NCBI GenBank assembly: GCA_001797815.1
Contig: MGQK01000120.1
Span: forward strand, 1,542 to 7,731
Origin: Deltaproteobacteria bacterium RBG_13_61_14
GTDB taxonomy: Bacteria > RBG-13-61-14
Reading direction: 5' to 3'
DNA length: 6,190 nt
In this document: positions 3,201 through 6,190 of the stretch, piece after piece
Layout: each line of letters opens with the position of its first letter
How positions within the stretch are numbered: position 1 is the stretch's first letter
Notes under the pieces: model-generated
Database searches by the model: none
The model's input: only the letters and a program-made list of their open reading frames with translations
What the model was told of the DNA's origin: nothing
Program-made: the position numbers and the translations under genes

Positions 3201-4847
3201 GTGATGAAGAAACCGAAGAGTCGGCGGATATTCGAGGACCAGGGCGCGCCCATCGGCATTGTCCGGCTTTCAATTTTGAAAGGGATTGGGGTGGACGTGG
3301 AGGAGTTGCGGAATAAGCCCATGATCGCGGTGGTCAACTCCCACACCGACCTGAACCCCGGCCACGCCCACCTGAAATACCTGGCCGAGCGGGTCAAGGA
3401 AGGCGTGCACGCGGCCGGAGGCCTGCCCTTCGAGTTCAACGTCCCGGCGCCGTGCGACGGCATCGCCAACGGCAACGAGGGCATGCAGTTCATCCTGCCC
3501 CAGCGCGAGCTGATCGCGGACATGGTCGAGACCTACGTGCGCTCGCAATGGTTCGACGGCCTGGTCCTGATCTCGGGCTGCGACAAGATCAACCCCGGCA
3601 TGCTCATGGCTGCGGCCCGGCTCGACCTCCCCGCCATCTACCTGTCCGGCGGACCGGGCGTCTGGCAGATCCGCTTCACCCCCGGCCGCAAAAAGAGCGT
3701 GGACCACAAGGACTACTCCGACTTCGCCCAGAAGATCGCCACCGCCACCTGCGCCTCCTGCGGCGCCTGCGAGATCATGGGCACCGCCAACACCTTCCAG
3801 TGCCTGGCCGAGGCCCTGGGCATGGCGCTCCCGGGTTCCTCCAACGTCCCCGCCTTCCACGCGGACAAGCTCCGCTTCGCCCGCCAGACCGGGATGCGGG
3901 TAGTGGCGATGGTGGAGGAGGAGCTGACCGCGAGGAAGATCATGACCCAGGCCGCGCTGGAAAACGCGGTGATGGTGGACCACGCCATCGGCGGGTCCAC
4001 CAATTCAACTTTGCATTTGCCGGCCCTGGCCCGGGAGCTGGGCTTGGAGCTGCCCCTCTCGGTCTTCAACGAATTCAACCGCAAGGTGCCGACGCTCTGC
4101 GGCATCAGTCCCAGCGGGCCGTTCGGGGTGGTGGACCTCTTTTCCGCCGGCGGCATCCCCGCGGTGATGAAGCGGCTCAGCGCCGACATCCGCCAGGACG
4201 CTCTGAGCGTGACCGGCAAGACCATGGGCGAGGTGATCGCGAGCGCCAAGGTGCTGGACCCGGAGGTGATCCCGCCGCGCGAGCAGCCGCACTTCATTGA
4301 GGGCGGGACCGCGGTGCTCTTCGGCAACCTGGCGCCGGACGGCGCGGTGGTCAAGCAGTCGGCCGTGGCCCGGGACATGCTCGCCTTCACCGGCAGGGCG
4401 CGGGTGGTGGAAACCGAGCAGGGCGCTATGGACGTGGTCCGCAAGCGCGAGATCAAGGAGGGGGAAGTGCTGGTGATCCGCTACGAGGGGCCCAAGGGCG
4501 GACCGGGCATGCCCGAGCTCTTGAGCGTCACCGTCATGCTCGATCTGCTCCAGTTCAAGAAAGTGGCGCTGGTCACCGACGGCCGCTTCTCCGGCGCCAC
4601 CGCCGGCCCCTGCATCGGCCACGTCTCGCCCGAAGCCTATGACGGCGGCCCGCTTGCCGCGGTCCGGGACGGCGACGAGATCGAGATTGACATTCCTCAG
4701 CGCAAGCTCGAGGTGAAAATCAGCGAGAGCGAGATCAAAAAGCGGCTGCAAGGGTTCAAGCCGCTCGAGCGCGAGGTGCCGGCGGGCTATCTCCGCCGCT
4801 ACCGCCGGATGGTGAGCAGCGCGGCCAAGGGGGCCGTTTTGGATTGA
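3201..4847 (+). CDS. ilvD: Dihydroxy-acid dehydratase (IlvD/Edd family), 548 aa
   Basis: Cytoplasmic Fe-S enzyme that removes water from 2,3-dihydroxy-isovalerate and 2,3-dihydroxy-3-methylvalerate to give the 2-keto acids for valine, leucine and isoleucine. The match runs end to end at normal length. Cluster ligand cysteines are C85 (PCDGIA), C127 (SGCDK) and C190 (CASCGAC). Mg-site residues are E93 (NEGM), D128, the probably carbamylated K129, and E429 (RYEGPKGGPGM), with the likely catalytic base S464 (DGRFSGAT). GGSTN, NLAPDGAVVKQSAV, GHVSPEA and the closing GYLRRYRRMVSSAAKGAVL are typical. NSHTDLNPGHAHL near residue 46 and CGACEIMGTANTF at 187-199 depart from the commonest forms, so a sugar-acid dehydratase of the same family cannot be excluded; no other ilv gene is nearby. 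GAGGAGG suits both GTG 3201 and ATG 3204. The MBL gene follows after 42 bp. Confidence 0.9.
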   Translation: MMKKPKSRRIFEDQGAPIGIVRLSILKGIGVDVEELRNKPMIAVVNSHTDLNPGHAHLKYLAERVKEGVHAAGGLPFEFNVPAPCDGIANGNEGMQFILPQRELIADMVETYVRSQWFDGLVLISGCDKINPGMLMAAARLDLPAIYLSGGPGVWQIRFTPGRKKSVDHKDYSDFAQKIATATCASCGACEIMGTANTFQCLAEALGMALPGSSNVPAFHADKLRFARQTGMRVVAMVEEELTARKIMTQAALENAVMVDHAIGGSTNSTLHLPALARELGLELPLSVFNEFNRKVPTLCGISPSGPFGVVDLFSAGGIPAVMKRLSADIRQDALSVTGKTMGEVIASAKVLDPEVIPPREQPHFIEGGTAVLFGNLAPDGAVVKQSAVARDMLAFTGRARVVETEQGAMDVVRKREIKEGEVLVIRYEGPKGGPGMPELLSVTVMLDLLQFKKVALVTDGRFSGATAGPCIGHVSPEAYDGGPLAAVRDGDEIEIDIPQRKLEVKISESEIKKRLQGFKPLEREVPAGYLRRYRRMVSSAAKGAVLD

Positions 4848-4885
4848 ACCCACCCTTGGCGCAGACGCCAAGGATGGGCTACAAG
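4847..4885. repeat. REP-like hairpin repeat, copy 2 (between ilvD and the MBL gene)
   Basis: A 13-bp stem with one mismatch (4849-4861 with 4866-4878) has loop CAGA. Read on the minus strand it begins CTTGTAGCCC, so it has a GTAG head before the hairpin, as RAYT-linked REPs do. It begins at the last base of the ilvD stop codon and ends four bases before the MBL start codon, filling the gap where a ribosome site would be expected. It shares loop and flanks with copy 1. Confidence 0.65.
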
Positions 4886-4889
4886 ACGG

Positions 4890-5594
4890 ATGAAAGTCTA
4901 TTTTATTGGCCAGAGCACGTTTCGGATCACGCTGCAAGACGGCACCGTGCTCCTCACCGACCCCTGGTTCGCGGGCCGGGGATTCTGGCGCGCGGTGCCG
5001 CCGGCTTGTTCGCCTGGAGAACTCGGCCGGGTGGATTTCATCCTGGCCTCGCACAACCACCTCGATCATATTGACCGGCCCAGCCTGGCGCTGGCGCAAG
5101 AGCAGGGCGCGACCGTGGTCGGCTCCGAGCGGGCGGTCAAACGCGCGGCCAAGGCCGGGGTGAAGAATGCCGTAGCGCTCCGGCCGGGGGAGGAAAAAAG
5201 TTTTGCCGGCTTCACGGTGAAGGCGACCCCCGCGTTTCATCCTTTGGCCATAGATGCGATCGGCTTTCTGATCCGGACCGAAGGCCGGCAGATTTATTTT
5301 TGCGGGGACACGCGGTTTGATCCGCGGCTGGTCCAGTTCCTCCAAGGGAGCGGGAAAATTGACCTGGCCTTTTTGCAGATCGCCTGCGCGGTCTATTTCG
5401 GCAAGGACGACGGCTTGCGGTTGGAAACCGCGGCGGAGCTGGCCCAAGCATTTTCGCCGCTGGTGGTCGTGCCCATGCATTATCATGGCCGCTTCAAGGT
5501 CAAGGTGGACCCGGAGCGGCTAAGAGAACTGCTGGAAGGAACCGGGATCGAGACGCTGGTGATCGGGCTGGGCGAGGAAAAGGAGTTGGCATAG
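4890..5594 (+). CDS. MBL-fold metal-dependent hydrolase (UlaG-like), 234 aa
   Basis: A single-domain cytoplasmic metallo-beta-lactamase-fold protein of the UlaG/UPF0173 type. The motif HNHLDH (H55, H57, D59, H60) after a beta strand, H117 (FHP), D140 (CGDT) and H197 (MHYHG) supply the full set of ligands for two metal ions. The opening MKVYFIGQSTFRI and DPWF near 24 are typical of this group, which supports the ATG at 4890. Substrate cannot be told: relatives include the L-ascorbate-6-phosphate lactonase and many uncharacterised hydrolases. The length is normal and no signal peptide is present. Only a weak purine-rich sequence precedes the start because a hairpin repeat fills the gap after ilvD, so translation may be weak or coupled. 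Its stop TAG shares a base with the GTG of the next gene, indicating one operon and coupled translation. Confidence 0.88.
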   Translation: MKVYFIGQSTFRITLQDGTVLLTDPWFAGRGFWRAVPPACSPGELGRVDFILASHNHLDHIDRPSLALAQEQGATVVGSERAVKRAAKAGVKNAVALRPGEEKSFAGFTVKATPAFHPLAIDAIGFLIRTEGRQIYFCGDTRFDPRLVQFLQGSGKIDLAFLQIACAVYFGKDDGLRLETAAELAQAFSPLVVVPMHYHGRFKVKVDPERLRELLEGTGIETLVIGLGEEKELA

Positions 5595-6190
5595 TGCGAA
5601 AGAGGCAAAGCGTTATCTTGATGGTAATGATCTGGGCGGGCTTTGGCCTCCAAGCCGCGCGGACCGCGGATCAAAGACTCGGGCCGGTCGTTCCCACCGT
5701 TTTTCTGGCCGAGCAGGAGGGTCAACTCCACCAGCTCGTGATGCTCACGTTGCCGAAAGGACTGCAAGGCGAGTTTGTGGCAAGGGCAAAACAAGGTGAG
5801 ATGGAAACCGAATCCAAGTTTTCCCTGGCCGCTCCGCAAGCGGCGGTCCCGATCCTGGTGCCGGCTTGCCCGGCCAAGAGCTGCCCCGCCCGCATCACGC
5901 TCCAGGATGGATCCGGCCGGGAGATCGCCGGCACCGAGTTCGAGCTTGCTTATCAGCGCCGGTGGAAGGTTTATCTCGCGCCCTTCTCCCACATTGACGT
6001 GGGCTTCACCAATTCCCAGCGCAAGATCCTGGCCCAGAACCTGGACAACCTGCGTGCGGCTTTGCAGTTGATCGAGCAGACCCGCGATTACCCCGAAGGC
6101 GCGCGCTTCAAGTTTTTCACCGAGGTGAGCTGGCCGACTTCCGAGTTCCTTTACTCCGAAGCGACGACCGCGCAAGAAAAAGAGAAGATG
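5594..6190 (+). CDS. Secreted glycoside hydrolase family 38-like protein, N-terminal part
   Basis: GTG at 5594 overlaps the last base of the MBL stop codon, and AAGGAG lies eight bases upstream. The frame stays open for 199 codons to the window edge. Residues 1-25 form a signal peptide (basic RKR, hydrophobic ILMVMIWAGFGL, cleavage near AARTA), so export is expected. Residues about 30-120 are a beta-rich N-terminal region of no recognised family, with a closely spaced cysteine pair (C92 and C97). From about 124, WKVYLAPFSHIDVGFTN matches the start of the GH38 alpha-mannosidase catalytic domain, where the H and D of SHIDxG (H133, D135) bind zinc. RFKFFTEVSWPTSEFL at about 171-186 fits the next conserved strand. 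GH38 enzymes cleave alpha-mannosides; the substrate here is unknown. Assignment rests on the short catalytic start, as the nucleophile region is outside the window. Confidence 0.7.
   Translation, partial: MRKRQSVILMVMIWAGFGLQAARTADQRLGPVVPTVFLAEQEGQLHQLVMLTLPKGLQGEFVARAKQGEMETESKFSLAAPQAAVPILVPACPAKSCPARITLQDGSGREIAGTEFELAYQRRWKVYLAPFSHIDVGFTNSQRKILAQNLDNLRAALQLIEQTRDYPEGARFKFFTEVSWPTSEFLYSEATTAQEKEKM

Noticed and set aside
3270-4456. Long minus-strand and alternative plus-strand frames inside ilvD
   Set aside because: They are shadows caused by high GC at third codon positions. Their composition (runs of His, Arg, Gly, Ala) and lack of motifs contrast with the clear IlvD frame.
4005-5486. 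A 493-codon minus-strand frame
   Set aside because: It is antisense to ilvD and the MBL gene, has no ribosome site or recognisable motif and spans a hairpin repeat.

Overview
The window joins two different pieces of DNA. Bases 1 to about 2340 are the integrase-bearing end of an integrated mobile element (prophage or genomic island). Bases from about 2340 rightward are host chromosome of a GC-rich bacterium. The element side is AT-richer, with long A and T runs and consensus-like sigma70 promoters. The host side is strongly GC-biased at third codon positions and carries hairpin repeats between genes. The host could be a GC-rich environmental bacterium such as a Desulfobacterota/deltaproteobacterial-type lineage, but nothing here fixes the taxon.

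Element side. A leftward gene starts at base 40 and runs off the left edge. Next to it is a consensus promoter (TTGACA, 17 bp, TATAAT) followed about 75 nt later by an intrinsic terminator, with no credible gene between them: a candidate small RNA. A leftward 80-aa XRE-type repressor gene (230-472) faces a rightward 73-aa excisionase-like helix-turn-helix gene (808-1029) across a 335-bp control region. That region holds divergent promoters, a 13-bp palindrome and a run of ten C. The 343-aa tyrosine recombinase gene (1237-2268) follows, with all catalytic residues present. It ends just before two perfect tandem 11-bp repeats (candidate integrase arm sites), a two-way terminator and the 3' end of a tRNA-Lys(TTT) gene on the minus strand, the probable attachment site. 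The order repressor / xis / int / att is that of a lysogeny-integration module. The other att site lies outside the window.

Host side. Upstream of the tRNA promoter is a 147-bp MITE-like element with about 18-bp inverted ends and a 9-bp direct repeat on each flank. It contains two GTAG-headed REP hairpins in opposite orientation. Next comes a minus-strand acyl-CoA dehydrogenase remnant of 71 codons that keeps only the first 20 and last 51 residues, with its promoter, ribosome site and terminator still in place. The rightward genes follow: a 33-codon hydrophobic ORF, an IlvD-family dehydratase (548 aa), an MBL-fold hydrolase (234 aa) and the start of a secreted GH38-like glycosidase that runs off the right edge. 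The last two overlap by one base. Two related hairpin repeats with a CAGA loop bracket ilvD, one of them filling nearly all of the ilvD-MBL gap.

No clearly new multi-gene system is visible. The most interesting items are the MITE with nested REPs, the candidate small RNA, unusual bases in the 3' half of the tRNA, a repeated AT-rich palindrome in the repressor region, and the internally deleted dehydrogenase.
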